From assembly GCA_023388835.1 (NCBI GenBank), contig JAEWFK010000127.1:1-19115 (forward strand): DNA of 19,115 nt, in the 5' to 3' direction. The position numbers and the translations under genes were made by a program. The notes beneath the pieces are model-generated. The model was not told the origin of the DNA. It worked only from the letters and a program-made list of their open reading frames with translations, and ran no database searches. Below are positions 6,667 through 14,126 of this stretch, piece after piece; the stretch's first letter is position 1, and every line of letters begins with the position of its first letter. The stretch is from Pseudomonadota bacterium. GTDB lineage: Bacteria; Pseudomonadota; Gammaproteobacteria; Burkholderiales; Burkholderiaceae_B.

Positions 6667-8070
6667 ATGCAACGGGCTCTGGCTTTTGATCGTTCCCCTC
6701 CTCTGTTCGTGGCGTTCCGGTTCTTCCTGAATGTCCCGGTTTTCATACTGCTCGCCGCCTTCGCGACGGGGTGGCTGGCGGTGTCGGGCGGCCCCTACGC
6801 CCGTTGGAGCCCCCCAGTTCTGGCAGCCACACACTTGCTGACGCTTGGGGTACTGGCCAGCGCCATGTTGGGCGCGATGATGCAGATCCTGCCGGTCGCC
6901 GCACATATCCATGTGTTGCAGCCGCGCATCACATCCATTGTCGTTCACGCCACCTTGACGCTGGGTGCCCTGTCTCTGGCCTGGGGGTTCATGAGTGCAC
7001 AACCGGCATTTCATGGAGCGGCGGTGCTGCTGCTGGCCTGCGCCTTTCTGGTGTTCCTGCTGGCTGTCGCGGGCGGGCTGGCGCGTGATTCCCGACGTCG
7101 ATCACCGGGGTCCGGGGAAATCCTTGTGGCTGTTCGCCTGGCTCTGCTCGCGCTGGCGGTGACGATCATCGTCGGTCTCTTCATGGCCGGCTTGCGCGCC
7201 CGCTTCTGGAGTCCCGGGGACACCGCGGGCATCTGGCTCCATACCTTGCCGGATGTCCACGCACTATGTGGCTTGGCCGGCTGGGTGGGATTACTGGTGA
7301 TGGGCATATCGTTTCAAGTCATACCCATTTTCCAGGCGACCGAGGTTTATCCGCAGCGACTGACCCACACGCTGGCGCCACTCATCTTCCTGCTGCTGAC
7401 GATCTTTACACTGGGCGGGGCATGGCGCACGGAACCCGGCACGGCAACACTTCTGCGTGCCCTTCCGGCTACCTTGTTGGCGCTGGGCTACCTGCTGTAT
7501 GGCGCCGTAACCGCGCGACTGTTATGGACACGCAAGCGCCCGGCGCCCGAGCCCACCACATGGTTCTGGCATACAGGCATGGCGGCGCTGGTACTTGCTG
7601 CCCTGCTTGGGGTCGCGTACACCTGGCTCTCGCCCGGACCCTGGGGCGCCTCGCAACACGATACGATCCAGATGCTGCTTGGCACCTTGATCGTGCCGGG
7701 TTTCGCGGTCTCGGCGGTCAACGGCATGCTCTATAAGATCGTGCCCTTCCTGCTGTGGCACAACGCCCAGCGGCAGGCACCCATGGCCCTGCCCTTCATG
7801 CCCAAGGTGAAGCAGTTCATCTCCGAACGCGACGCGATGCGGCAGTATGCCGCCCATTTATGCGCAATCGTATTGCTCACCGCAAGCTGCCTGGCGCCGA
7901 TACTGCTGCTGCCGGCCGCTGCCGCACTGGCGGTGTCCGGCAGCCTGCTGGGCTGGAATATCGCCAAGGCGCTGCGCTTATACACGCGCACTTGCCGCCG
8001 CATCGCCGAAGTCATGAGAAGCCAGTCCAACGCGGCCACGTCGAAGGGCGGGAGTTCGATGCGGTCCTGA
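6667..8070 (+). CDS. His-rich polytopic membrane protein, NnrS/haem-copper oxidase subunit I-like
   Basis: Predicted inner-membrane protein of 467 residues with roughly twelve helices. Histidines recur in or next to helices: H56 (THLLTLGVL), H80, H82, H94, H192, H198 (DVHALCGLAGW), H302 (WFWHTGMAAL), H331 and H365. The patterns HLLTLG...GAMMQILPV and HALCGLAGWVGLL...GISFQVIPIF recall NnrS-type and subunit I-like membrane proteins that may bind haem. The full oxidase set (HPEVY, HH, HxH) is absent, so it is not an oxidase. ATG 6667 is chosen over the in-frame TTG 6631, which falls inside the -35 element. No Shine-Dalgarno sequence is visible and the transcript may be leaderless. Control by the FNR-type box is likely. 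A role in NO or low-oxygen physiology is inferred from context only. Confidence 0.75.
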   Translation: MQRALAFDRSPPLFVAFRFFLNVPVFILLAAFATGWLAVSGGPYARWSPPVLAATHLLTLGVLASAMLGAMMQILPVAAHIHVLQPRITSIVVHATLTLGALSLAWGFMSAQPAFHGAAVLLLACAFLVFLLAVAGGLARDSRRRSPGSGEILVAVRLALLALAVTIIVGLFMAGLRARFWSPGDTAGIWLHTLPDVHALCGLAGWVGLLVMGISFQVIPIFQATEVYPQRLTHTLAPLIFLLLTIFTLGGAWRTEPGTATLLRALPATLLALGYLLYGAVTARLLWTRKRPAPEPTTWFWHTGMAALVLAALLGVAYTWLSPGPWGASQHDTIQMLLGTLIVPGFAVSAVNGMLYKIVPFLLWHNAQRQAPMALPFMPKVKQFISERDAMRQYAAHLCAIVLLTASCLAPILLLPAAAALAVSGSLLGWNIAKALRLYTRTCRRIAEVMRSQSNAATSKGGSSMRS

Positions 8071-8084
8071 CTGCGTGACCTCCT

Positions 8085-8765
8085 TCAGTCGCAATGCGCG
8101 CGGAATCCTTCCTCGTCGAGAATGGTGATGTTGCGGCCGTTTACCTGTATCAAGCCCTTGGTCGTCAAGTCGTTCAGGATGCGCGAGAAATGTTCCGGCG
8201 TGAGATTCAGCCTTGAAGCAATGACATTCTTGCCGACCTCCAACCGCAGTTCACGCCCGCCTGCGGCATCCTGAGCCTGCAGAAGGTAGCCGATCACCCG
8301 CTGGGTGCCCGAGTGCAAGGAATAGGACTTCACGTCGGAGACGAAGGCATGCAGCCGCTTACTCAAGCCCGCAATCATCTTGCGGGCGAGCAAGGGCTGG
8401 CTGTCCAGTTCCGCAAAGAGTACCGATTTGTCGACGGTAAGAAGCATGCTGTCGGCCAGCGCCATGGCTGACAATATGTAGGGCTTGTCCAGAAACATCA
8501 GGGCTTCGCCGAAGCTCTCGCCCGGGCCCAGCAGACGCACGACTTTCTCCGCACCCGCCGGCGATACGGCAATCAGCTTCACCTGCCCGTACACCATGAT
8601 GTGAAAGCCGTTGCACGGCTCACCGCGGTGGAAGATGGAATCGCCGCGCCGCGCATGATGCTCGGTGGTTCCGGCGGCCACTTTTGCGAGTTCCTCTTCG
8701 TCAAGCTGCTCGAAAAGGGGGACGCGCGCCAGCAGGTTCTGTATCTTGTCCTTGTCGCTCGACAT
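8085..8765 (-). CDS. Crp/Fnr family transcriptional regulator lacking Fe-S cysteines (Dnr-like)
   Basis: A 226-residue regulator with an N-terminal cyclic-nucleotide-binding-like beta-roll (about 15-115), a dimerisation helix (about 120-150) and a winged helix-turn-helix (about 179-200). The recognition helix reads LTPEHFSRILNDL, with E191, S194 and R195 matching the E-x-x-S-R that reads TTGAT-type half-sites. It has only C51 and C225, so it cannot hold the 4Fe-4S cluster of true FNR. This is more like the haem-dependent NO sensors Dnr/NnrR or another effector-binding member. The cAMP-contacting residues of Crp are not evident. ATG 8765 has AGAGGA about 12 bases upstream. It lies tail to tail with the 12-helix protein gene (14-base gap) and head to head with the DUF454 gene (40-base gap), flanked on both sides by genes carrying matching boxes. 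Confidence 0.88.
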   Translation of the reverse strand: MSSDKDKIQNLLARVPLFEQLDEEELAKVAAGTTEHHARRGDSIFHRGEPCNGFHIMVYGQVKLIAVSPAGAEKVVRLLGPGESFGEALMFLDKPYILSAMALADSMLLTVDKSVLFAELDSQPLLARKMIAGLSKRLHAFVSDVKSYSLHSGTQRVIGYLLQAQDAAGGRELRLEVGKNVIASRLNLTPEHFSRILNDLTTKGLIQVNGRNITILDEEGFRAHCD

Positions 8766-8805
8766 ATTGATAGAATTCCTCTGTGGTTCAAGCCCGGAAA
8801 ACCGC

Positions 8806-9204
8806 GTGATAAAGACGCTCTACAACATTGCAGGAACGACGGCGCTGCTGCTGGGCATACTGGGCATCTTCCTGCCGGTGCTGCCCACCACGCCATTTCT
8901 GCTGCTGGCATCGGCCTGCTACATGCGCGGGTCCGAGCGTATGCATCGGTGGCTCATGAACCAGCGCCACCTGGGCCCTTACCTGCGCAATTTCCAGGCG
9001 GGGCGGGGAATCCCGCTACGTGCCAAGCTCGGCGCATTGGCCTTGATGTGGACGTCGCTCATCATTTCAATGTGGATCATTCCGCTGCCCTGGGTACGTG
9101 CCCTTTTGCCTCTGCCGGGTATTGCAGTCACGATTTATCTATGCAGAATCCGCACGCTGGATCCCCGGGCCGAGCCCTCGCCTGATCAAATCAGACGGGA
9201 ATAA
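8806..9204 (+). CDS. YbaN/DUF454 family inner-membrane protein
   Basis: A 132-residue protein with three to four membrane helices. The signature FLPVLPTTPFLLLASACYMR (22-41), the following SERMHRWLMNQRHLGPYLRNF (43-63) and GIPLRAKLGALAL (68-80) identify the DUF454/YbaN family, of unknown function. GTG 8806 gives the usual family length; an in-frame TTG at 8767 would add 13 residues. Ribosome site is weak (CGGAAAA). In many proteobacteria I recall such genes near Fnr-type regulators or haem genes, which fits here. Its last 19 bases overlap the convergent hemN gene. Confidence 0.82.
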   Translation: MIKTLYNIAGTTALLLGILGIFLPVLPTTPFLLLASACYMRGSERMHRWLMNQRHLGPYLRNFQAGRGIPLRAKLGALALMWTSLIISMWIIPLPWVRALLPLPGIAVTIYLCRIRTLDPRAEPSPDQIRRE

Positions 9205-10598
9205 GTCGACACCGTAGGTTGCGCCAAGTATTTATCGAACACCATGCCAAGGGCCCGCACGAACAGGCGACCCTTGGGCGTGACCGTGATCACGCCGTCG
9301 CGGGTTTCCATCAGGCCGACTTCTTCATAGGGACACAGTCGCTCCAGCTCCGTCTCGAAATAACTTTCGAAGTCGATTCCATATTTGGCGCCGACTTCGG
9401 CAAAACGCAGAGGCATGCTGCACATCAGGATCATGATGATTTCCCGGCGCAGGACATCGTCTGTGGACAAATCGTAGCCACGTTCCACCGGAAGTCGACC
9501 CTGATCCAGCGATTCATAATAGGCGTTAACCGTCCGCACGTTGCCGTTGTACGAACGTCCTACCTTCCCGATCGCCGATACGCCAAAGCCCACGAGGTCG
9601 CACTCTGCCCGGGTCGTGTAACCCTGGAAATTCCGGTGCAGGGTCTTGTTGCGACGCGCCCGACTGAGTTCGTCATCTGGTTTGGCGAAATGGTCGAGCC
9701 CGATATATTCATAACCTGCCTCGAGGAGCCGGCGGGTGGAAAGCAGAAAGATCTGCAGCCGCGCTTCCGCTGACGGAAGGTCTTCGGGTTTCACCATGCG
9801 CTGCGCCTTGAACCGCGAAGGCAGGTGGGCGTAGTTGTACAGCGCAATGCGGTCCGGCGAAATACGAATGACTTCATCGATGGTGCGGGCGAAACTGTCC
9901 AGAGTCTGCTTGGGCAGACCGTAGATCAGGTCGGCGTTCACGGACTCATAGCCTGTGTCACGACTGGCATGTACGGCGCGCTCCACCATGTCCACCGGCT
10001 GTATGCGGTTCACGGCGGCCTGCACGGCGGGGTCGAAATCCTGCACGCCGAAGCTGCACCGGTTGAAGCCCAGGCCCGCGAGGAACGAGAGCGTGTCTTC
10101 GTTGACGGTACGCGGGTCGATTTCCACTCCCAACTCGGCATCAGCCGTGAATTCGAAGTGGCGACGGGTCGCATCCATTAGCATGGACAATTCATCCTGG
10201 CTCATGAAAGTGGGCGTGCCGCCGCCCAGGTGCAGCTGCACCGTGCGGCGATCCCTGCCCAGTTCAGGGGCGAGCAGGTCCATTTCCTTGCACACATAGC
10301 GTGTGTACTCCGCCGAGCGGCCGTAATCCTGGGTAATGATCTTGTTACAGGCGCAGAAATAGCAGAGCGAGCGACAGAACGGAAGATGGAAATAAACCGA
10401 CAACGGCGGGTTGCCGGCCTCGGCTGCGGCCCGCTCCTGCAAGTAGGGAAGGAAGCGCTCTTGCTTGAATCCGTAGTCGAAGCGATCGGCAGTGGGGTAA
10501 GAGGTATAGCGCGGGCCACTGATATCGAAACGGCGGACCAACTCTTCGGAGATCTCGATGTCGGGAAAGGTGGTGGCATTGTCGGTCGCAACGACCAT
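9186..10598 (-). CDS. hemN: Oxygen-independent coproporphyrinogen III oxidase
   Basis: Radical SAM enzyme that decarboxylates two propionates of coproporphyrinogen III to give protoporphyrinogen IX without O2, the anaerobic step in haem synthesis. It has 470 residues, close to the usual ~457. The cluster motif C75-x3-C79-x2-C82-x-C84 (HLPFCRSLCYFCACNK) is the HemN-specific form. GGGTPTF (125-131) and IDPRTV (160-165) contribute to SAM binding, and ISGPRYTSYPTADRF (26-40) is the hallmark N-terminal segment. ATG 10598 is preceded by CGGAG at a normal distance. A perfect FNR/Dnr palindrome lies upstream at the activating distance, so expression should rise when oxygen falls. It overlaps the DUF454 gene by 19 bases tail to tail. 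Confidence 0.96.
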   Translation of the reverse strand: MVVATDNATTFPDIEISEELVRRFDISGPRYTSYPTADRFDYGFKQERFLPYLQERAAAEAGNPPLSVYFHLPFCRSLCYFCACNKIITQDYGRSAEYTRYVCKEMDLLAPELGRDRRTVQLHLGGGTPTFMSQDELSMLMDATRRHFEFTADAELGVEIDPRTVNEDTLSFLAGLGFNRCSFGVQDFDPAVQAAVNRIQPVDMVERAVHASRDTGYESVNADLIYGLPKQTLDSFARTIDEVIRISPDRIALYNYAHLPSRFKAQRMVKPEDLPSAEARLQIFLLSTRRLLEAGYEYIGLDHFAKPDDELSRARRNKTLHRNFQGYTTRAECDLVGFGVSAIGKVGRSYNGNVRTVNAYYESLDQGRLPVERGYDLSTDDVLRREIIMILMCSMPLRFAEVGAKYGIDFESYFETELERLCPYEEVGLMETRDGVITVTPKGRLFVRALGMVFDKYLAQPTVSTYSRLI

Positions 10599-10674
10599 GG
10601 CGTACTCCGGGTTTCGACCTGCAATCGGGCGTCGGGTTCGCGTCCGATCGGCACACGGTCTGCATCAGTATCGT

Positions 10675-10680
10675 ATTGTC
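10675..10680 (-). promoter_or_regulatory. Candidate -10 element of hemN
   Basis: Minus-strand GACAAT matches four of six bases of TATAAT, including the key second A and final T. Its position predicts a start near 10668, 41.5 bp from the centre of the palindrome at 10703-10716. A nearby TACGAT is an alternative. Confidence 0.35.
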
Positions 10681-10702
10681 CAGTGTAATGCCCGGGGCCT
10701 CT

Positions 10703-10716
10703 TTGACCTAGGTCAA
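10703..10716. promoter_or_regulatory. Perfect FNR/Dnr-type palindrome upstream of hemN
   Basis: TTGACCTAGGTCAA is a 14-base perfect palindrome of the form TTGAC-N4-GTCAA, a recognised variant of the FNR/Dnr half-site pair. It lies in the 242-base region between hemN and the Mrp operon, 105-118 bases before the hemN ATG. For hemN the spacing suits a class II activator; no -10 element is found at the matching distance towards mrp. Confidence 0.72.
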
Positions 10717-10840
10717 GGCGGCGCATACCCCCTTCTCGCCCCGAAATTCGCAAAAGCCCGCGAAATCGCGTCGATCATGCAGGCTACATATCGTATTATT
10801 AGTAGCTTCGAATCTGTACTTTCCCGCATATAGCCTCCTG

Positions 10841-13780
10841 ATGTCGCTTGTCCTCATACTCGCATTGCCCTTTCTCGGCAGCATTGTTGCTGCATTCATG
10901 CCCTCGAATGCTCGCAATATAGAGGCTTGGCTCGCAGGCATCGTGGCCCTGGTATGCGCGGGGATCGCCGTCTCTCACTTCCCCGCCATCCTCGATGGCG
11001 AAGTCATACGCACCACGCTTCCGTGGCTACCGGCGCACGGCGTGGACCTGAGCTTGCGCATGGACGGCTTTGCGTGGCTGTTCGCCATGATCATCACCGT
11101 CATGGGCGCCCTCATTGCGGTGTATGCGCGCTACTACATGTCGCCGGAAGATCCCGTTCCGCGCTACTTTTCGTTTTTCCTTGCCTTCATGGGTTCGATG
11201 CTCGGGGTCGTGCTTTCGGGCAACTTGATCCAACTGGTGATCTTCTGGGAACTCACCAGCCTCTCATCGTTCATGCTGATCGCCTATTGGCATCATCGGC
11301 TCGACGCCCGGCGCGGTGCCCGCATGTCGCTCACCATTACGGGCGCGGGCGGGCTGTGTCTGCTGGGAGGCGTGCTCATGCTGGGTCATGTGGTGGGCAG
11401 CTACGATCTCGATGTAGTGCTGCGGTCCGGAGAGATCATCCGGAATCACCCGTGGTACACCACCATGCTGGTCCTCGTTGCGCTGGGCGCGCTCACCAAG
11501 AGCGCACAGTTTCCCTTCCACGTCTGGCTGCCCAACGCCATGGCTGCGCCCACGCCCGTGTCCGCCTATCTGCATTCGGCAACCATGGTCAAGGCAGGCG
11601 TATTCCTCCTTGCGCGGCTCTGGCCCGTCATGTCGGGTACCCCGGAATGGACCTGGATCATCGGCGGCGCCGGAGCCATCAGCCTGCTGCTGGGCGCCTA
11701 TGCGGCCACCTTCCAGACCGACATGAAAGGCGTGCTCGCGTACTCGACGATCAGCCACCTGGGCCTCATCACCCTGCTGTTGGGTATGGAAAGCCCACTG
11801 GCCCTGGTGGCGGCCGTGTTTCACATCATTAACCACGCGACCTTCAAGGCCTCGCTATTCATGGCGGCCGGCATCGTCGACCACGAAACCGGCACACGGG
11901 ACCTTGGGCGGCTATCGGGCTTGTATCGCAGCATGCCGATCACGGCGACGCTAGCCCTGGTCGCCGCCGCGGCCATGGCGGGCGTTCCGCTGCTGAACGG
12001 CTTCATCTCCAAGGAAATGTTCTTCGCCGAAACGGTCTATGTGAGCGGCAATGCGTTCACGCGTTATGGCCTGCCCTTGCTGGCCGTGGTCGCCAGCGCC
12101 TTCAGCGTCGCCTACTCCCTGCGTTTCATCGGTGAAGTCTTCTTCGGCAAGGAGGCCACCGATCTGCCGCGTGCGCCGCATGAACCGCCGCTCATGATGC
12201 TGATTCCCAGCGCCGTGCTGGTGCTCAGCTGCCTGATCGTGGGCATCATCCCCGGCGTGCTGCCGGGCCCGCTATTGCACACCGCAGTGGAGTCCATCCT
12301 GGGGGAAAGCACGCCTTATTACAGCCTGGCTGTGTGGCATGGCTTCAATCTGCCCCTGACCATGAGCCTTCTTGCCTTGCTCGGGGGAATCGGGCTGCGC
12401 TTCTTCCTGAAGCGGCGGCAGCACCTGCGGCCCGGGATTACGCCTTTCATCTACCGGTTCGACGGCCGGCGCAGCTTCGAGAACGCGCTTGAAGCACTGG
12501 ATGTCGCGGCGGCCTTCATCCTGGACTGGACCCGTTCGCCGCGCCTGCAACCGCAGCTTTTCCTGATGGTTTTCCTCACCATGGTGGTCGCCGCCCTGCC
12601 GCTGATGAAGGGGCCATGGATGCACCCCGAGGTGCTGACCGGCCTGGATCCCTTCTTCGGCCTGTTGTGGGTGGCGGGAGCGGCTTGCGCCATCGGTGCT
12701 GCGGCCAGCGCCAAGTACCACCGGCCGGCCGCGCTGATGCTGACGGGCGGCGCCGGGCTGTGCACCGTCATCACCTTCGCCTGGCTCTCTGCTCCCGATC
12801 TCGCACTCACACAACTGACTGTCGAAGTCGTGACCATGGTGCTGATTCTGCTGGGCCTGAGGTGGCTGCCGCCTCGTCTCGAAGGTGAAGGCGAGGGAGA
12901 GGCTCCTTTCCGCAACGCCCTCTTCGCCTTCCTGCGCAGATCGCGAGACTTCATCATCGCCATTCTGGCCGGCACGGGCTTTACCGTTTTGGCCTATGCC
13001 ATCATGACGCGCCCGCATCCTGCCGGGGTGTCTTCGTTTTTCATTGAAAAAGCCTTGCCGCTGGGCGGCGGCGCGAACGTGGTCAATGTGATTCTCGTGG
13101 ACTTCCGGGGTTTCGACACGCTGGGGGAGATCACCGTCCTGGGCATCGTTGCTCTGACCGTGTATGCCTTGCTGCGACGCTTCCGTCCACCACCCGAAAG
13201 CATGCAGCTGCCTCATGCAAGGCAGTTCATCGCCTACGAAGGCAAGCTGCTGGATCGCTTCAGCGACCCGGATCCCAAGGCGCTGCTCCCGCAGGGGGTG
13301 ATGAAGATACCCAGCGTGCTGGTACGGCTGCTGCTGCCGTTGGCCGCCATGGTTTCGGTGTATTTCCTGATTCGCGGCCACAACCTGCCGGGCGGCGGTT
13401 TCGTGGGCGGCTTGATCATGGCCACCGCCATCATCATCCAGTACATGGTGGGCGGGGTCATATGGGTGGAGGCCCGGCAGCGCCTGCATCCTCAATACTG
13501 GATCGCCTTCGGCCTGCTGGCCGCCGGCACCGCCGCCATGGGCGTGTGGTGGGCATCGAAGCCCTTCCTCTCCGCTGTGGCGATCGACTTCAATATCCCC
13601 CTGATCGGACACGTGCATCTTTCTTCCGTACTGCTCTTTGACATCGGCGTGTACACGCTCGTGGTCGGCGCAACCGTATTGATGCTGATCGCGCTTGCCC
13701 ACCAATCGCTACGTCTGTATCGCAAGCCCGCGGCCCTCGATCCGCAGGACGGCAGCCTTCCCGTACGGGAGCCCACCTGA
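10841..13780 (+). CDS. mrpA: Mrp-type Na+/H+ antiporter, fused subunits A and B
   Basis: Largest subunit of the multi-subunit monovalent cation/proton antiporter (also Mnh/Pha/Sha), related to complex I subunit NuoL. The 979-residue protein has the antiporter domain (about 1-480) with E137 (FWELTS), K220 (ALTKSAQFPFHVWLPNA) and K251 (SATMVKAGVF), the usual proton-path residues. Further along is the MrpA C-terminal extension, with LTQLTVEVVTMVLILLG near 656. From about 820 it carries a complete MrpB domain (IPSVLVRLLLP, RGHNLPGGGFVGGL). AB fusion is the normal form in many proteobacteria. ATG 10841 is chosen because the first helix begins at once. No Shine-Dalgarno sequence precedes it; the leader instead ends in AGCCTCCTG. 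It is the first gene of the operon, with a 1-base gap to mrpC. Confidence 0.95.
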   Translation: MSLVLILALPFLGSIVAAFMPSNARNIEAWLAGIVALVCAGIAVSHFPAILDGEVIRTTLPWLPAHGVDLSLRMDGFAWLFAMIITVMGALIAVYARYYMSPEDPVPRYFSFFLAFMGSMLGVVLSGNLIQLVIFWELTSLSSFMLIAYWHHRLDARRGARMSLTITGAGGLCLLGGVLMLGHVVGSYDLDVVLRSGEIIRNHPWYTTMLVLVALGALTKSAQFPFHVWLPNAMAAPTPVSAYLHSATMVKAGVFLLARLWPVMSGTPEWTWIIGGAGAISLLLGAYAATFQTDMKGVLAYSTISHLGLITLLLGMESPLALVAAVFHIINHATFKASLFMAAGIVDHETGTRDLGRLSGLYRSMPITATLALVAAAAMAGVPLLNGFISKEMFFAETVYVSGNAFTRYGLPLLAVVASAFSVAYSLRFIGEVFFGKEATDLPRAPHEPPLMMLIPSAVLVLSCLIVGIIPGVLPGPLLHTAVESILGESTPYYSLAVWHGFNLPLTMSLLALLGGIGLRFFLKRRQHLRPGITPFIYRFDGRRSFENALEALDVAAAFILDWTRSPRLQPQLFLMVFLTMVVAALPLMKGPWMHPEVLTGLDPFFGLLWVAGAACAIGAAASAKYHRPAALMLTGGAGLCTVITFAWLSAPDLALTQLTVEVVTMVLILLGLRWLPPRLEGEGEGEAPFRNALFAFLRRSRDFIIAILAGTGFTVLAYAIMTRPHPAGVSSFFIEKALPLGGGANVVNVILVDFRGFDTLGEITVLGIVALTVYALLRRFRPPPESMQLPHARQFIAYEGKLLDRFSDPDPKALLPQGVMKIPSVLVRLLLPLAAMVSVYFLIRGHNLPGGGFVGGLIMATAIIIQYMVGGVIWVEARQRLHPQYWIAFGLLAAGTAAMGVWWASKPFLSAVAIDFNIPLIGHVHLSSVLLFDIGVYTLVVGATVLMLIALAHQSLRLYRKPAALDPQDGSLPVREPT

Positions 13781-13781
13781 C

Positions 13782-14126
13782 ATGGAACTGATTCTTTCGC
13801 TCGCCATCGGCGTACTGGCCGGCTCCGGTGTGTGGCTGCTTCTGCGCCCACGCACTTTCCAAGTCATCATGGGGCTTTCGCTGATTTCCTACGCCGTGAA
13901 CCTGTTCATTTTTTCGATGGGCCGCATCACGCTCGGATTCCCCCCCGTCATCGACCCTGAATGGGCGGCCGATGCTTCCCATTACGCCGACCCCCTGCCC
14001 CAAGCGCTGGTGCTGACTGCCATCGTCATCGCGTTTGCGACGACCGCCCTTTTCCTGGTGATCCTGCTTGCCTCGCGTGGCTTCAGCGGTACCGACCACG
14101 TCGACGGACGGGAGGCGCACAAGTGA
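13782..14126 (+). CDS. mrpC: Mrp antiporter subunit C
   Basis: NuoK-like subunit of 114 residues with three membrane helices (about 3-21, 26-47 and 78-102). GVWLLLRPRTFQVIMGLSL and the motif DPLPQALVLTAIVI are diagnostic for MrpC/MnhC. It helps form the membrane channel of the antiporter with MrpA and MrpD. ATG 13782 lies 1 base after the mrpAB stop, and the gene's TGA overlaps the GTG of mrpD, so translation is probably coupled along the operon. Confidence 0.95.
   Translation: MELILSLAIGVLAGSGVWLLLRPRTFQVIMGLSLISYAVNLFIFSMGRITLGFPPVIDPEWAADASHYADPLPQALVLTAIVIAFATTALFLVILLASRGFSGTDHVDGREAHK

Noticed and set aside
6667..8070. Calling the 12-helix protein a cytochrome oxidase subunit or firmly NnrS
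   Set aside because: The HPEVY, HH and HxH ligand motifs are missing, and the typical NnrS opening (GFRPFF, WHAHEM) is not seen.
8085..8765. Calling the regulator a true FNR oxygen sensor
   Set aside because: The N-terminal cysteine cluster that binds 4Fe-4S is absent; only C51 and C225 exist.
8767..8780. Possible FNR box between the Crp/Fnr regulator and the DUF454 gene
   Set aside because: Only the TTGAT half-site is present; the second half reads TTCCT and the site overlaps the regulator's start region.
10703..10840. Control of the Mrp operon by the hemN palindrome
   Set aside because: No -10 element lies at the required distance on the plus strand and the box is about 130 bases from the mrpAB start; not excluded but unsupported.
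12272..13705. 477-codon minus-strand frame over mrpAB
   Set aside because: Antisense shadow of a high-GC gene; low-complexity polar protein without motifs, whereas the plus strand encodes conserved MrpA and MrpB residues.
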